Of a DNA stretch of 20,360 bases, positions 6,835-12,946 are shown one piece after another. The position numbers were made by a program, and so were the translations under genes. Origin of the DNA: a virus; the IMG/VR virus record IMGVR_UViG_3300033994_000437, positions 1-20,360 of that record. One strand, given 5' to 3'. Positions within the stretch are counted from its first letter, which is position 1, and each line of letters begins with the position of its first letter. The notes beneath the pieces were generated by a model, which was given only the letters and a program-made list of their open reading frames with translations, made no database searches and was not told the DNA's origin.

Positions 6835-6956
6835 CAGATTACTTTGAGTTTGCGTTTGATGTGTTGCAATGCTTGTTTTCTTGCTTTGAGTTTCCCCTTG
6901 CAAGAACCTTTGGTGTTTTTACGTTTTCCTGAGTTGTGCTGCCAATTCGGAGTCAT
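6834..6956 (-). CDS. very small basic protein, first gene of unit E6
   Basis: 40 codons, 13 of them Lys or Arg and only hydrophilic residues between, suggesting RNA or DNA binding. ATG 6956 is preceded by AAGGGGAGGG. An in-frame ATG at 6980 touches the -10 box of E6 and cannot be on the transcript. The stop is shared with the next start. Confidence 0.7.
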   Translation of the reverse strand: MTPNWQHNSGKRKNTKGSCKGKLKARKQALQHIKRKLKVI

Positions 6957-6980
6957 CCCTCCCCTTTGCTTGATGAACAT

Positions 6981-7039
6981 AGTATAACACCCTCCCCGAG
7001 CAAACGGGAAGGGTGATGGACAGTCCTACGACTGGCACA
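6981..7039 (-). promoter_or_regulatory. composite promoter element E6
   Basis: Minus strand: arms TGTGCCA (7039-7033) and TGTCCAT (7022-7016), 10-base centre, 29 bases, -10 box TATACT (6986-6981). First start codon 24 bases on. Confidence 0.83.
6988..7015 (-). terminator. strong hairpin in spacer of E6
   Basis: Stem CACCCT/AGGGTG plus CCCG/CGGG with one mismatch between them and a 6-base loop. It fills almost the whole spacer. There is only a short T tract (GTTATA) after it. Confidence 0.55.
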
Positions 7040-7042
7040 CTG

Positions 7043-7207
7043 CTATTTCTTTAGACTCCTAGTTTCCAATCTATTAACAACCATTCCTTTCCTAATCATT
7101 TTCATCATTGCTTCCTGTGCGGATTCAAGTTGAAAATAACAGGCAAACTTCTGCTCTCCCATAAACTCATACTCTACAGTATAAAACTCATTATCGAGTT
7201 TAGGCAT
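7043..7207 (-). CDS. small hypothetical protein
   Basis: 54 codons, ATG 7207 inside the 3' end of the HNH gene (8-base overlap). The sequence MPKLDNEFYTVEYEF then CYFQLESAQEAMMKM and a basic end looks like strand-strand-helix. Last gene of unit E7; its stop precedes element E6 by three bases. Function unknown. Confidence 0.77.
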   Translation of the reverse strand: MPKLDNEFYTVEYEFMGEQKFACYFQLESAQEAMMKMIRKGMVVNRLETRSLKK

Positions 7208-7676
7208 AGGTGTATTCTTTCCATTCAGGAACGTTTGACCTATCCAGAGAGAATAGCATCTTGTTGAGTGGTTTTCTTGGAACAGTTTGAAGAACTAAGT
7301 TGGTTTCTTCTAGGAGTTTATCACTCTTTCTAGTATTGCAAGGCATACAAGCAACAACTAGATTCTCCCAAGTATCTCCACCACCACGAGAACGTGGAAT
7401 GATGTGGTCAATAGTAAGTTGTTTAGTCGAACCACAATACTGACATTTATGCCCATCACGTTTGTAAATCATAGTACGAGATGGTTTGTTCTGTGCGAGT
7501 TTCTCATAGGGCAACTTAATATAATTGACCAGTCGAATGACTCTCTTACCGAGTGCCTGTGCTTTATTCTTCATAAGAAGCACAATTGCTCTCTTCCAAT
7601 TAGTGAAGTTAATTGGTTCGTAAGATGCGTTCAGAACAAGTATAGTTTGGTTTGGTTCAATTTTTAAGTAGTCCAT
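7200..7676 (-). CDS. HNH endonuclease
   Basis: 158 residues. It should cut DNA with a beta-beta-alpha metal finger. Visible: zinc CxxC (78-81, CQYC), catalytic DH (90-91) in TIDHIIPRSRGGGDTW, Asn105 in ENLV, second CxxC-like pair (110-113, CMPC) and NTRK. The N-terminal 65 residues (VLNASYEPINF, KRAIVLLMKNKAQAL) match the arrangement of the stand-alone HNH proteins frequent in cyanobacteria. It is not inside an intron or another gene, so it may be a free-standing homing nuclease or a phage DNA-processing enzyme. Active-site residues are intact. Unit E7. Confidence 0.93.
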   Translation of the reverse strand: MDYLKIEPNQTILVLNASYEPINFTNWKRAIVLLMKNKAQALGKRVIRLVNYIKLPYEKLAQNKPSRTMIYKRDGHKCQYCGSTKQLTIDHIIPRSRGGGDTWENLVVACMPCNTRKSDKLLEETNLVLQTVPRKPLNKMLFSLDRSNVPEWKEYTYA

Positions 7677-7715
7677 AAGAGTATTTGAGTGGAATGATTA
7701 TACTTCCATTAGTAT

Positions 7716-8486
7716 CTAGATGTCAAAGAATTTATCTGGAAAGAATCCAGTATCTTGACCTGGATAACCACCAGGATTACAAACAACACGACAACCATCA
7801 ATCATATAATCAAAGGCATTGTGAGTGTGTCCGTGAACCCAGTATTTGATTTGTGGATGATTCACAATAACATCATCAAGATTACTACAATAAGCACCGT
7901 TAGCATTTTTCTTATATTGCTGCGGAATCGACTGATAACTCGGTGCGTGATGACTGATGACAAATACGTTTTCATTCAGTGTTTGTAGTTGCTTGAGAAG
8001 ATACTTCTTACTATCCTTATGAAAAGCAAGAGTATCCGATGGATTCATCTTCCGATACTTCGGAGTGATACGAATAACTTTATAGTCATTCATACACTGT
8101 GCTGCTTCCATCATCTCTAGAGCATTTTCATTACGAAAATCACTCCATAAAGTGAAACCAATGAAGTTCCAGTTGTTGATTGTTATTGTATCATTATCAA
8201 GGAGATGGAAATTATGAGGAAGATTCTCTTTTAATTTCTTTTTGGTCCCTTCATAGTTATATCCATAGAACTCATGATTTCCCATCACATAAAGAACTTT
8301 ATTATAGTTCTTGCTGCAATCATTCAAGAATCTATCATAGACTGCGTGGATATATCCATCAGTCTTGAAATGCTTGGCACAAAGAATGTCTCCAGCAAGA
8401 ACTAGAACATCACCTTCACCAACATCAAATACTTGACAAGCAACAAAGTGCTCCAGGTGTAAATCACTAAGAACTTTGAGTTTCAT
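7716..8486 (-). CDS. calcineurin-like metallophosphoesterase
   Basis: 256 residues, cytoplasmic, likely binding two metal ions and hydrolysing a phosphoester. All five family motifs are seen: SDLHLEH (7-13, Asp8/His10), AGDI (31-34), GNHEF (69-73), ISHHAPS (177-183) and HGHTH (218-222), followed by NPGGYPGQ near the end. The substrate is not evident; related enzymes act on nucleotides, RNA ends or proteins. It lies just below the tRNA gene and above HNH in unit E7, so an RNA repair or turnover role is possible but speculative. Confidence 0.92.
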   Translation of the reverse strand: MKLKVLSDLHLEHFVACQVFDVGEGDVLVLAGDILCAKHFKTDGYIHAVYDRFLNDCSKNYNKVLYVMGNHEFYGYNYEGTKKKLKENLPHNFHLLDNDTITINNWNFIGFTLWSDFRNENALEMMEAAQCMNDYKVIRITPKYRKMNPSDTLAFHKDSKKYLLKQLQTLNENVFVISHHAPSYQSIPQQYKKNANGAYCSNLDDVIVNHPQIKYWVHGHTHNAFDYMIDGCRVVCNPGGYPGQDTGFFPDKFFDI

Positions 8487-8502
8487 TGTTATAGTTGGAT
8501 AA

Positions 8503-8576
<74 letters not shown>

Positions 8577-8581
8577 AAGAG

Positions 8582-8619
8582 ACCCTCCTGTTTGTGCATT
8601 ATTAAGAGGCATAGAGGGT
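8582..8619 (-). other. inverted repeat upstream of the tRNA
   Basis: ACCCTC and GAGGGT arms 26 bases apart enclose an AATAAT (8603-8598) that could be a -10 box for the tRNA. It lacks the E-type palindrome at the right distance. It may be a processing hairpin or weak local promoter. No gene lies in 8577-8660. Confidence 0.3.
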
Positions 8620-8660
8620 GTGGGACTTACTTAAAGTTTGGACCTTTAATGCCCGTAATT

Positions 8661-8912
8661 TTAACCGTTAAGGACTTGAGATTCAGTTTCCTCTGGGTCA
8701 AGTTTATTTAGTACAAACTGAATTGGTTTCAGTTCTTCTTTAAGGTCGTTCTCAAGTTCCTTGAAAGTCTCAACCAGTGCCTCAAAGAGTTCAGAACCAG
8801 TCAAATCTTCGTAATCATAATCATCAAAGACGTTTTCACGGAAATACTCAGTGAGTTGGTCTTTCAGAGATTCAACCATTTGTCGGGAAGCAGATTTGCT
8901 ACGACGTGCCAT
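8661..8912 (-). CDS. acidic helical hypothetical protein
   Basis: 83 codons, ATG 8912. A basic head (MARRSKSASRQMVESLKDQ) precedes an acidic helical body (FRENVFDDYDYEDLTGSE, then FKELENDLKEELK). This bipartite charge could suit nucleic-acid or protein binding, but no family is recognised. Third gene of unit E7. Confidence 0.78.
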   Translation of the reverse strand: MARRSKSASRQMVESLKDQLTEYFRENVFDDYDYEDLTGSELFEALVETFKELENDLKEELKPIQFVLNKLDPEETESQVLNG

Positions 8913-8948
8913 AATAAAGTTAAAGTAAAGGAATCAGAACAAGAATAA

Positions 8949-9173
8949 TCAGAGAGTGCTTACAGCACCTTCAGCATCAGTAAGAGACACATAACCGTCA
9001 TCTTCAGAATCCACAGGTTGAGTATGATTCTCAAGAACAGTGGAGTCATAATTATCAAGTGCTTCAATCAGTTCAGCACCAGTTTCTGCATTAGTCAGAT
9101 TGACAATCAGTTGAGCACCAGCAGAGTTGGTATCAACGATTTCAGAAGCAAGTGCAATCAGTTTAGCAGACAT
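8949..9173 (-). CDS. hypothetical protein
   Basis: 74 codons, ATG 9173. It has a helical N-terminal half, LIALASEIVDTNSAGAQLIV, then NLTNAETGAELIEAL and an acidic tail. A similar AQLIV-NLTNAETG-LIEALD pattern occurs in short cyanophage proteins as I recall; no function is known. Unit E7, second gene, with 60 non-coding bases upstream that hold nothing I can name. Confidence 0.8.
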   Translation of the reverse strand: MSAKLIALASEIVDTNSAGAQLIVNLTNAETGAELIEALDNYDSTVLENHTQPVDSEDDGYVSLTDAEGAVSTL

Positions 9174-9233
9174 TTAATAAAAAGTCAAGTGAACAAAAGG
9201 TGGATAACTTTAGGGCAAATCCATTCCCAGAAA

Positions 9234-9377
9234 TCAAGCAATCACAGGATACTCAATTTCAATTTCATCTTCGTCAGGAAGACCCATCTGAAGACTAATA
9301 TAATCTTCATAGTCAACACCGAGAAACTTCTGTGCAAAGTCCTCGTAATCATCGTGAAGAATACAAGTGTCAATCAT
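9234..9377 (-). CDS. small acidic hypothetical protein, first gene of unit E7
   Basis: 47 codons, ATG 9377 with an excellent Shine-Dalgarno AAGGAGG, 28 bases below the -10 box of E7. The peptide (MIDTCILHDDYEDFAQKF, then an acidic PDEDEIEIEYP end) has no membrane segment. I do not recognise it. The strong ribosome site and leader position suggest it is highly expressed. Confidence 0.8.
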   Translation of the reverse strand: MIDTCILHDDYEDFAQKFLGVDYEDYISLQMGLPDEDEIEIEYPVIA

Positions 9378-9405
9378 CTTGAAACCTCCTTGACTTGATG
9401 AATAC

Positions 9406-9464
9406 ATCATAGCAGGTTTGCCCTGCTTTGTAAAGTGTTATGTGCCAGAACGATTAGTGGCACA
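9406..9464 (-). promoter_or_regulatory. composite promoter element E7
   Basis: Minus strand: perfect arms TGTGCCA (9464-9458) and TGGCACA (9447-9441), 10-base centre, 29 bases, -10 box TATGAT (9411-9406) preceded by an extended TGC. Confidence 0.87.
9411..9427 (-). terminator. 6-bp hairpin in spacer of E7
   Basis: AGCAGG/CCTGCT stem with a 5-base loop; the stem's 3' arm runs into the -10 box. Without a T-run it is a doubtful terminator and may affect promoter opening. Confidence 0.4.
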
Positions 9465-9471
9465 AGTGGTA

Positions 9472-9642
9472 TCAAACGTCATACCACTTATATTCATTGA
9501 AGTGTTCTTGATAGAACAACAGTTCAATTTCATCTGTAGTAATACTTAGCAGATGATTATATTCTTTCATCCCTTGAGTGCAGACAAGTTCCATAACTTC
9601 AAAACATTTCTGACAATAATTGTAAGTATCAATTTTTAGCAT
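9472..9642 (-). CDS. small hypothetical protein
   Basis: 56 codons, ATG 9642 overlapping the upstream gene by 14 bases. It has a CxxC-like pair (NYCQKC, residues 9-14 region) and a third cysteine at about 21, which could bind a metal, then helical acidic sequence ending EYKWYDV. Last gene of unit E8; the stop lies eight bases before element E7. Function unknown. Confidence 0.77.
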   Translation of the reverse strand: MLKIDTYNYCQKCFEVMELVCTQGMKEYNHLLSITTDEIELLFYQEHFNEYKWYDV

Positions 9643-9895
9643 TATCTTCTAGTTCAACTCCGAAACGTTGAAGCACATAAGGGAAACAATCAGCACATTC
9701 CTGAATAATATAATCTTCTTGGTTATCATCGCATTGCTTATACAAATCCTCAAGAAGAGTATGTGCATAAGCACGGATAATGTCCTTGGGGTCCATTGAA
9801 TCAATTACTTCATCAACAAACTCCTCAAGGAAGTTATCTCGAACTGTTGGGTCTTCCGTAAGTTCAGTTGCGAACTCTTCGATTGTTTTAGTCAT
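9629..9895 (-). CDS. acidic hypothetical protein
   Basis: 88 codons. ATG 9895 follows the upstream stop by one base and is preferred to the reading from 9910. Sequence is helical and strongly acidic (MTKTIEEFATELTEDP, EEFVDEVIDSMD), with three cysteines in the second half. No known motif. Unit E8. Confidence 0.78.
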   Translation of the reverse strand: MTKTIEEFATELTEDPTVRDNFLEEFVDEVIDSMDPKDIIRAYAHTLLEDLYKQCDDNQEDYIIQECADCFPYVLQRFGVELEDNAKN

Positions 9896-9896
9896 C

Positions 9897-10127
9897 TCAA
9901 TAAGATTCAATTTCTGCCAGTTTCTTTTGCTGTCGCAGTTCCTTCACAATCATCTGAAGTTCAGCAATGTCTTCATTCAGAATTGTAAGGTCATCATACA
10001 TCATTTCTGCCTGATAAGCACTCCTGCATTTTTTGTATTGCTTGGAGAGTTTATCGAACTTTTTCTTTGCTTCCTTGAGATCTTTTTCATACTCGGGAAG
10101 TGTTTTTTCGAATTGTTGATAATTCAT
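9897..10127 (-). CDS. coiled-coil hypothetical protein
   Basis: 76 codons, ATG 10127 overlapping the upstream stop as ATGA. Nearly the whole protein is a charged heptad-like helix (EYEKDLKEAKKKFDKLSKQ, then LNEDIAELQMIVKELRQQ) with a short break around residue 40, so an antiparallel coiled coil is likely. Its immediate neighbour upstream is a membrane protein, with which it is co-translated. Confidence 0.8.
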   Translation of the reverse strand: MNYQQFEKTLPEYEKDLKEAKKKFDKLSKQYKKCRSAYQAEMMYDDLTILNEDIAELQMIVKELRQQKKLAEIESY

Positions 10128-10249
10128 TTGCGATAAGGACTAGACCAGTAAGAACGAAAAACGGAATAAACAATAACAACAGTGCTGATAACACCAACCA
10201 AACCGATAAGGGTAATGGCATCACCTGTAAATGCGTAAGACTCGGGCAT
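10124..10249 (-). CDS. small single-span membrane protein, first gene of unit E8
   Basis: 41 codons, ATG 10249, 23 bases below the -10 box of E8. Residues 11-31 (AITLIGLVGVISTVVIVYSV region) form one hydrophobic helix, followed by a basic tail ending SPYRK, so the C-terminus should be cytoplasmic. A longer overlapping reading in another frame (10087-10320) is rejected, since it would cross the promoter. Confidence 0.75.
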   Translation of the reverse strand: MPESYAFTGDAITLIGLVGVISTVVIVYSVFRSYWSSPYRK

Positions 10250-10272
10250 AACCTCGATTGATTTACCTTAGT

Positions 10273-10331
10273 ATCATAGCACCTCTTGGGTGCTTCATCA
10301 AGTAGTAATGGACAGTCCAAAAACCGTCCAT
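10273..10331 (-). promoter_or_regulatory. composite promoter element E8
   Basis: Minus strand: arms ATGGACG (10331-10325) and TGTCCAT (10314-10308), 10-base centre, 29 bases, -10 box TATGAT (10278-10273). Both arms are of the TGTCCA type, making it the most divergent copy. Confidence 0.75.
10278..10294 (-). terminator. 6-bp hairpin in spacer of E8
   Basis: AGCACC/GGTGCT stem with a 5-base loop, touching the -10 box. No T-run. It parallels the hairpin in E7 in position. Confidence 0.4.
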
Positions 10332-10351
10332 CGTTATACTTATGTATTCAA

Positions 10352-10642
10352 TCAACCCACAACATCTTGGTAAGTATTCCGAACATTTTCTACAAGATTA
10401 TCACGTTTCTCTTGAGTTGTAAGGTTTGCAAGGACAAACCGCACAGTTGCATAAACACCAACAACCTGCATCAGAGAATTGAAAACAGGAATACTATCAA
10501 CAATCTCAACAAATCCGTGAAGAATGAGTTGAGAAACAATCACGACGGTGAAGATACCAGCAGTCAATCCTGCTTTCCTCAGAACTTCATCAGTAATGTT
10601 TTCAGTGTAAAACTCTTTGACAGTGTTAAAATTGAATTGCAT
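10352..10642 (-). CDS. CAAD/CURT1-like domain membrane protein
   Basis: 96 residues, ATG 10642. Two adjacent hydrophobic helices (about 24-47 and 52-73), joined by EIVDSIPVFN, are followed by VYATVRFVLANLTTQEKR and a final amphipathic helix. This order (two spans, then a Y-RF/YR-x-L, a QE-R turn and a terminal helix) fits the cyanobacterial CAAD domain, related to plant CURT1. In hosts this domain anchors aminoacyl-tRNA synthetases to thylakoids, or as a stand-alone protein bends thylakoid membranes. The phage copy lacks any synthetase part. It is likely host-derived. Recognition is by pattern only. Last gene of unit E9. Confidence 0.75.
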   Translation of the reverse strand: MQFNFNTVKEFYTENITDEVLRKAGLTAGIFTVVIVSQLILHGFVEIVDSIPVFNSLMQVVGVYATVRFVLANLTTQEKRDNLVENVRNTYQDVVG

Positions 10643-10659
10643 TGTTTTGGTTAATTGAA

Positions 10660-10827
10660 TTACTTGTCAAACTTTTCTAGAAACTCATCTATCCTTTCAA
10701 TCTTTGCAGTATAATCTGCAACTAAATCGTGATGAGGATAGTTGTAATACTCTGGACGTTTAAGGCAATCAAGCAAGTGCTGCTTAACTGACTTCCGAAT
10801 CTCACATTCTATTTGTATTCCAGTCAT
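10660..10827 (-). CDS. small hypothetical protein
   Basis: 55 codons, ATG 10827 overlapping the previous stop (TGATG). It is helical throughout (QIECEIRKSVKQHLLDCL, then VADYTAKIERIDEFLEKF) with a middle PEYYNYPHHD. No known motif; it resembles a small helical hairpin. Between 10827-11090 and the CAAD gene in unit E9. Confidence 0.77.
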   Translation of the reverse strand: MTGIQIECEIRKSVKQHLLDCLKRPEYYNYPHHDLVADYTAKIERIDEFLEKFDK

Positions 10828-11090
10828 CACCATTTACCTCGTTGAAGCATAATCTTTTTGATTTCCTCAAAGATAAACTTCTTCATCTTCTTATCCTCAG
10901 TTGCCTCGTATGCAAGATACAAACGATTTAGATAGTCATCTTGTGTGTTAATTTTAACCACCTTAGTATTTGTTGTGCCAATATCACGCAAAGGGGAACC
11001 TGCTTTTACTTTTGCTTTACCGAAGTTTCCAGAAACAACACCTTGAGTGCGGAGTTTGGGTTTGATTTTAGAAAGGTTGGAGGCAGTCAT
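10827..11090 (-). CDS. basic hypothetical protein, first gene of unit E9
   Basis: 87 codons. ATG 11090 has AAGGGA upstream and lies 21 bases below the -10 box; the ATG at 11162 is inside the promoter and is rejected. The first 45 residues are basic, Gly/Ser-rich and probably flexible (KIKPKLRTQGVVSGNFGKAK). The last 40 are a charged helix (MKKFIFEEIKKIMLQRGKW). Nucleic-acid binding is possible, unproven. Confidence 0.8.
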   Translation of the reverse strand: MTASNLSKIKPKLRTQGVVSGNFGKAKVKAGSPLRDIGTTNTKVVKINTQDDYLNRLYLAYEATEDKKMKKFIFEEIKKIMLQRGKW

Positions 11091-11111
11091 CGTCCCTTTG
11101 AGGATGCTCTT

Positions 11112-11170
11112 ATTATAGGGCAAACCCGACCTCTCGGCAGGGTATCTGTGCCAGTTCCACAAGTGTCTCA
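11112..11170 (-). promoter_or_regulatory. composite promoter element E9
   Basis: Minus strand: arms TGAGACA (11170-11164) and TGGCACA (11153-11147), 10-base centre, 29 bases, -10 box TATAAT (11117-11112). An imperfect hairpin at 11143-11124 fills the spacer. The stop of the 11168-11335 gene lies in the distal arm. Confidence 0.85.
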
Positions 11171-11335
11171 GTCGTTAGTCAAATGCCGATACTGGAGTTT
11201 ATCCATATAATGATAAATTGTATCATCATTATAGAACTCATAGAATCTTTGAGGATTCCTTTCTCTCATAGTTATGAGCATATTCACCCACCGATAATCA
11301 CAATCAATTTCATAACCAAGATGGAGTTCATTCAT
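11168..11335 (-). CDS. small hypothetical protein
   Basis: 55 codons, ATG 11335 overlapping the upstream stop by eight bases. Rich in Tyr, Asn, Arg and Asp (CDYRWVNMLITMRERNPQRF, then YEFYNDDTIYHYMDK). No motif known. It is the last gene of unit E10, and its stop codon is part of the E9 palindrome. Confidence 0.77.
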   Translation of the reverse strand: MNELHLGYEIDCDYRWVNMLITMRERNPQRFYEFYNDDTIYHYMDKLQYRHLTND

Positions 11336-11483
11336 TTTTAATACAAGAGAGTTGTCTTTGAAGTTCTACTTTAATGGGAATAAGGTGGGATACAAAAAAA
11401 TGCTCGTATTCATTGTCTTTCACTAATTGTGAAAGATTTTCAATCTGAATAAGAGCAAGATGAAATTTAGTTTCCTTGTTCAT
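11328..11483 (-). CDS. small helical protein of a tandem group
   Basis: 51 codons, ATG 11483. Two predicted helices (KFHLALIQIENLSQLVKD and LIPIKVELQRQLSCIK) flank a short linker. The layout resembles its three upstream neighbours at 11467, 11636 and 11827, suggesting descent from tandem duplication, though identity here is weak. It overlaps the upstream gene by 17 bases. Confidence 0.75.
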   Translation of the reverse strand: MNKETKFHLALIQIENLSQLVKDNEYEHFFVSHLIPIKVELQRQLSCIKNE

Positions 11484-11643
11484 ATGCTGGTTCAACGTAT
11501 GCTGATTTAACCTCTAAAAAGAGTTCATTTAGAATAGAATCACAAATCTGATAGTTCTTACTATTCAAAGGAACTGCGTTCATTTGATAATATCTTACTG
11601 CATCATAAATGAGTTTCCTTTGTTCTTTAGATAAATTATTCAT
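11467..11643 (-). CDS. small helical-hairpin protein, tandem paralogue
   Basis: 58 codons, ATG 11643, chosen because it overlaps the stop of 11636-11830 in the usual way. The pattern LSKEQRKLIYDAVRYYQMN, a short linker, then YQICDSILNELF closely follows the protein at 11827 (VFAAIRKYQHQN...CQKVLNELYDL). Both seem to be small two-helix proteins of unknown role. Confidence 0.8.
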   Translation of the reverse strand: MNNLSKEQRKLIYDAVRYYQMNAVPLNSKNYQICDSILNELFLEVKSAYVEPAYEQGN

Positions 11644-11830
11644 CTTTTCTACAACAAGGAGCATCATTTATATTATAATTTTTTAACTTTATAGAGTAAA
11701 GTTTATCAAATACTTGATTTACTTTTAAATTATAAAGTTCTTCAAGTCTAGTTTGGTCTTGCTTAGAGAGGAGAATTAAAGAACTAATTAAAATATCAAC
11801 CTCACCATTTTCAAGGTCAATCGAGTTCAT
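11636..11830 (-). CDS. small helical protein of a tandem group
   Basis: 64 codons, ATG 11830 overlapping the upstream stop as ATGA. Helix VDILISSLILLSKQDQTRL, then LKVNQVFDKLYSIKLK, and a polar tail with two adjacent cysteines (APCCRKDE). Position and two-helix layout group it with 11467 and 11827. It is not a membrane protein, as the hydrophobic stretch is only about ten residues. Confidence 0.78.
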   Translation of the reverse strand: MNSIDLENGEVDILISSLILLSKQDQTRLEELYNLKVNQVFDKLYSIKLKNYNINDAPCCRKDE

Positions 11831-11988
11831 CGGACTTGTTCTCTTTGTTGAGTATAAGTCAAATCATACAATTCATTTAGAACTTTTTGACACTTAGTAT
11901 AAATTGTTGAATCTTGAATATTTTGATGCTGATATTTACGAATAGCAGCAAAAACTTCTTCTAGTAATTCTTTTGATACTTCTATCAT
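11827..11988 (-). CDS. small helical-hairpin protein, tandem paralogue
   Basis: 53 codons, ATG 11988 overlapping the stop of 11985-12146 as ATGA. KELLEEVFAAIRKYQHQN and KCQKVLNELYDL form the two helices shared with 11467-11643 (AxRxYQ and IC/KC-x-x-(I/V)LNEL). Unknown function. Unit E10. Confidence 0.78.
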   Translation of the reverse strand: MIEVSKELLEEVFAAIRKYQHQNIQDSTIYTKCQKVLNELYDLTYTQQREQVR

Positions 11989-12146
11989 TTGATGCAACTT
12001 ACAGAAATTTGAATGTTCTTAAATGACTCTGCCATTTGACGATACCCTGTGCCAATATACAGTTGTCCACCGACAACTGCAACTGCCATAGCACCCCAAA
12101 AGATATAATACCATTTAGATTTAATTTGATGTCTCTTGTTCTTCAT
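11985..12146 (-). CDS. small single-span membrane protein
   Basis: 53 codons, ATG 12146. A basic head (MKNKRHQIKSKW) is followed by a hydrophobic helix (about 12-31, including IFWGAMAVAVVGGQL), so N-in/C-out topology is likely. The outer 20 residues are polar with one cysteine. The gene sits inside the 3' end of 12121-12288, overlapping it by 26 bases. No family recognised. Confidence 0.77.
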   Translation of the reverse strand: MKNKRHQIKSKWYYIFWGAMAVAVVGGQLYIGTGYRQMAESFKNIQISVSCIK

Positions 12147-12288
12147 TTTTCAGTTTTTCAAGATAATCAGAAATTGCTTTAGTGAAATCCTCTGCGGTCC
12201 AAGTATTGAACATACTTTCAGTTGGGTGATTCTCATCCCAAGAGATGTCAAAAGACCCATCTTCATTTTCCTTTACTTCAATTGCCAT
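12121..12288 (-). CDS. conserved cyanophage-type hypothetical protein
   Basis: 55 codons, ATG 12288. The sequence begins with two beta strands, MAIEVKENEDGSFDISWDEN, then TWTAEDFTKAISDYLEKL, a combination I recall from many short cyanophage proteins of unknown function. Overlaps the DUF1778-like gene by 11 bases and the membrane protein gene by 26, the longest coding overlap in this unit. Confidence 0.82.
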   Translation of the reverse strand: MAIEVKENEDGSFDISWDENHPTESMFNTWTAEDFTKAISDYLEKLKNEEQETSN

Positions 12289-12502
12289 AGTCTTCATCCC
12301 AAGGTGCTTTACGTTCTAGGATTTTACGAAATCTTTCTTGTGCTTCTGGGTCTGGGGGTTTGTTGATTGCTTCAACTAAAGCATCATATGCTTCTTTAGA
12401 AACATATATCTTTTGTGGTTTCATTCCAAGATGCTTGATGCACTTACGTTCGTATCTCCATTCTTTATACTTATACCATAAGTTCAAGAAAATGTGTTTC
12501 AT
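12278..12502 (-). CDS. DUF1778-like (antitoxin-type) protein
   Basis: 74 codons, ATG 12502 overlapping the upstream stop as ATGA. Residues 30-68, with KIYVSKEAYDALVEAI, then KPPDPEAQERFRKIL and ERKAPWD, match the C-terminal signature of TacA/DUF1778 antitoxins (a helix, a PP-x-P segment, then a short helix ending APW). That C-terminal part is what neutralises the GNAT toxin. The usual ribbon-helix-helix N-terminus is replaced by an unusual WYKYKEWRYERK stretch, and no toxin gene is next to it. It may be an orphan counter-toxin or an unrelated small protein. Confidence 0.65.
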   Translation of the reverse strand: MKHIFLNLWYKYKEWRYERKCIKHLGMKPQKIYVSKEAYDALVEAINKPPDPEAQERFRKILERKAPWDEDYGN

Positions 12503-12693
12503 TTTTCTTTTACAGCACAGGAACTACCAGTGCAGTTTAATTCACCAGAAGTTCCAGATACTGTAGAAGTATGATATTCAGTTTTATCTGGTTTTATATT
12601 TGCATATACCATACCACCAACACAGACACCAACAAGTGTAAAAAAGATAAGATTACAGAGTTTCATTTGATTAACCTGATTTTGAATTTTCAT
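12499..12693 (-). CDS. small exported or membrane-anchored protein
   Basis: 64 codons from ATG 12693; ATG 12666 (residue 10) is an alternative start with AGG upstream. From residue 11, KLCNLIFFTLVGVCVGGMVYA is a membrane anchor or signal sequence, followed by a Ser/Thr-rich outer part with two cysteines (CTGSSC) that could form a disulfide. Probably placed in the host inner membrane facing out. Unit E10. Confidence 0.75.
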   Translation of the reverse strand: MKIQNQVNQMKLCNLIFFTLVGVCVGGMVYANIKPDKTEYHTSTVSGTSGELNCTGSSCAVKEK

Positions 12694-12703
12694 CTCTATT
12701 TAC

Positions 12704-12946
12704 TCAAAGTTTATTTTGATTCATCACATAAGAATAATAAGAGTCTCTACCCGATAGATTCCAAGGGTCAAAGTCTGGTTGATTCATCATATATTCATCT
12801 TGCATTTCAATGTATCCAGCAGATAGTTCTTCAAAGAATGCAAGTCTATCAATGTTATCCTCTAATGTCAAACGAAAATAGATTGCATTAGAGAATACAG
12901 TGAATCCCCATACAATCATTTCCCATTTGTATTTTAGTAGTTTCAC
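12704..12946 (-). CDS. small membrane protein with GTG start
   Basis: 80 codons. The start is GTG 12946, overlapping the previous stop as GTGA. Residues 8-25 (WEMIVWGFTVFSNAIYF) form a single hydrophobic segment; the long acidic outer or inner part is rich in Tyr, Met and Asp (YIEMQDEYMMNQPDFDPW). Basic residues at the N-terminus suggest N-in. No family known. Confidence 0.75.
   Translation of the reverse strand: MKLLKYKWEMIVWGFTVFSNAIYFRLTLEDNIDRLAFFEELSAGYIEMQDEYMMNQPDFDPWNLSGRDSYYSYVMNQNKL

Noticed and set aside
8621-8644. Possible thirteenth palindrome element upstream of the tRNA (arms near GGTCCAA and AGTCCCA)
   Set aside because: Arms match the consensus poorly and no -10 box lies 29-30 bases downstream; the nearest AATAAT is at the wrong distance.
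9018-9398. 126-codon plus-strand frame
   Set aside because: It is antisense to two minus-strand genes, one with an excellent Shine-Dalgarno, and crosses no plus-strand promoter.
10087-10320. 77-codon minus-strand reading frame with a leucine-rich stretch
   Set aside because: It crosses the E8 promoter and overlaps in another frame the better supported 41-codon membrane protein, which is coupled to the next gene.
12048-12071. TGTGCCA with a nearby GTCCACC inside the 11985-12146 gene
   Set aside because: Only one arm fits and the expected -10 position (about 12013-12018) has no TATAAT-like box.
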